Below are positions 33,647 to 34,882 of a DNA stretch of 34,882 nucleotides, piece after piece. The stretch is from the NCBI GenBank assembly GCA_934307065.1, contig CAKRCD010000020.1, positions 1-34,882 on the forward strand, written 5' to 3'. The notes below the pieces were generated by a model that was given only the letters and a program-made list of their open reading frames with translations, had not been told where the DNA came from and ran no database searches. The DNA is from an uncultured Bariatricus sp. GTDB taxonomy: Bacteria; Bacillota; Clostridia; Lachnospirales; Lachnospiraceae. The position numbers were made by a program, and so were the translations under genes. How positions within the stretch are numbered: the stretch's first letter is position 1; each line of letters begins with the position of its first letter.

Positions 33647-34340
33647 TCTTCTTCAGGCTCCTTTCCATCAATTTAATCAGCAATGAAATTACCAATACAA
33701 GTGCAATATAAATCATAGCCATTACCAGATACGGAACCATGAACTCATAGCTGTTGCTTCCGATATAATTAAATGCCACATAAAGATCTGCTGCACCAAC
33801 AAAGCTCACTACTGATGTTTCCTTAATCAAAGAAATAAACTCATTTCCCAGAGTAGGAAGAATATTCTTAACTGCCTGAGGAATTACAATCTTCATCATA
33901 CTTGTTCCAAAGCTAAGTCCGACTGCACGTCCTGCTTCCATCTGTCCAGGGTCCACTGACTGAATACCGCTACGCATAATCTCAGAAATATATGCTCCAC
34001 TATTCAGTCCGAAAACTAATATGGCAACCTGAACACCAGTAATCCTTAATCCGATGATTGGCAGTAATACATAATAGAATACCAGGAGCTGAACAACCAT
34101 AGGAGTGCCGCGGAACAGTGCGACATAAAAACCACATATGGCATTCAATACTCTCGGCAGCACTTTATATTTTGGTACTACACGCGCAGTAGCTATCAGT
34201 GTACCGATTAATATACCAATAATCAGGCCCGACACTGCAATCAATAGCGTGTTTTGCAATCCTTGTACCACTTTTACATATCCATTTTCCTGCCAGAAGA
34301 TTTCTGCAAATATTTTTACCTTTTGTTCAAAATTGCCCAT
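33630..34340 (-). CDS. Polar amino acid ABC transporter permease (HisM/GlnP-type)
   Basis: 236 residues with about five hydrophobic segments. The N-terminal region [20 protein letters not shown] and the EAA loop ([20 protein letters not shown]) are typical of this family's permeases. One gene probably forms a homodimer, as only one permease gene is seen. It is 24 bases after the binding-protein gene and overlaps the ATPase gene. Confidence 0.92.
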   Translation of the reverse strand: MGNFEQKVKIFAEIFWQENGYVKVVQGLQNTLLIAVSGLIIGILIGTLIATARVVPKYKVLPRVLNAICGFYVALFRGTPMVVQLLVFYYVLLPIIGLRITGVQVAILVFGLNSGAYISEIMRSGIQSVDPGQMEAGRAVGLSFGTSMMKIVIPQAVKNILPTLGNEFISLIKETSVVSFVGAADLYVAFNYIGSNSYEFMVPYLVMAMIYIALVLVISLLIKLMERSLKKSDRRN

Positions 34341-34364
34341 TATTTTTCAATCCTTTTCTACTTG

Positions 34365-34882
34365 CTATTGAACTGCATTGATTGCTTCCGCAATAGCTGA
34401 TGCAGGTGCTGCGTCAATAATTACAGCCTGAATATTGCCGTTTAACATATCCTGTACTGCAAGGGAACCATTCTTGTATGTTACACATTCTGCCGGAAGT
34501 CCATCGAAGTCCCAGTCAGCATCACCTTCTACATAGTACTGTCCTGTTGTTCCTGCCTGAACACCAATTTTATCTTTAGCAGACATCTTATTAAGAATTG
34601 CCACAACATCATCTACACTCTTACAGTCATCAAAATCTGTGTTTGTGCTTGGTACAACTAATTTCTGGGAAGCTGCATAATACGAATCTGTAAATGTTAC
34701 ATGTTCTTCTCTTTCTTCATTAATTGTAAGACCGGCCATTGCAATATCGCATTTCTGCTGTCCAACAGAAAGACAAACCGCATCAAAATCCATATTCTGG
34801 ATAACCAGTTCTTTGTTCATGGATTCTGCAAGCAAGGCTGCAATTTCCATATCAATACCATAATATTTGTCGCCCTTTGTAT
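34365..34882 (-). CDS. Amino acid ABC transporter substrate-binding protein (5' end beyond window)
   Basis: The 3' part of a family-3 solute-binding protein; the frame stays open to the window edge, so the N-terminus and signal peptide are not seen. Upstream of the internal Met at 34850 the frame continues with GDKYYGID-type sequence, typical of this family. Conserved features are VGQQKCDIAMAGLTINEERE and the C-terminal lobe ending in AINAVQ. It would bind a polar amino acid outside the membrane and deliver it to the permease encoded downstream. Confidence 0.9.
   Translation of the reverse strand, partial: TKGDKYYGIDMEIAALLAESMNKELVIQNMDFDAVCLSVGQQKCDIAMAGLTINEEREEHVTFTDSYYAASQKLVVPSTNTDFDDCKSVDDVVAILNKMSAKDKIGVQAGTTGQYYVEGDADWDFDGLPAECVTYKNGSLAVQDMLNGNIQAVIIDAAPASAIAEAINAVQ

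Overview
The window looks like chromosome of an anaerobic, low-GC Firmicute, most likely a clostridium of the Lachnospiraceae type. The basis is strong AGGAGG ribosome-binding sites, a rapZ-whiA-crh type block, selenocysteine formate dehydrogenases, an [FeFe] hydrogenase and multi-subunit Mrp-type membrane genes. This is inferred from gene content, not from a database comparison. No transposon, phage gene or CRISPR array was seen.

Layout. 1-7546 is housekeeping: a tRNA-Glu, a lipid-kinase-family gene, the operon murB-rapZ-whiA-crh-like (minus strand), a CNNM/CorC-type membrane protein (plus strand), a CwlC-like cell-wall amidase and a reduced sigma-70-like protein. 7597-12261 is a first formate dehydrogenase operon: a NuoF-tail/GltD-like flavoprotein and a 902-residue FdhA with an in-frame UGA read as selenocysteine. 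12438-14985 holds two regulators on the plus strand (PucR-like and LysR). 15081-19976 is a second, minus-strand operon encoding a selenocysteine FdhF, two four-cluster ferredoxin-like HycB proteins and an [FeFe] hydrogenase. This is the subunit set of hydrogen-dependent CO2 reductase (HDCR). Its 5' leader folds like a molybdenum/tungsten-cofactor riboswitch. 20362-31524 is a long minus-strand operon: a 43-residue small protein, Mrp/Mbh-like subunits E, F, G, an MrpA tail piece, an MrpA-tail/MrpB fusion, C, four NuoL/M/N-like ion-pumping subunits, a DUF1576-like transporter and a MOSC protein. 31802-34882 holds an NBP35/ApbC iron-sulfur carrier and a polar amino acid ABC transporter cut by the window end.

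How it fits together. HDCR interconverts H2 + CO2 and formate in the cytosol. FdhA with its flavoprotein probably links formate to NAD(P)H. The Mrp/Mbh-like membrane arm has no hydrogenase arm, and it sits directly next to the HDCR operon together with a transporter-like protein of unknown substrate and a MOSC protein of the kind linked to molybdenum-cofactor chemistry. The most interesting proposal is a formate/H2 module made of a soluble HDCR, an enlarged four-antiporter ion pump and an uncharacterised membrane carrier. The two formate dehydrogenase promoters share a 15-base element (14 of 15 identical), which suggests co-regulation.
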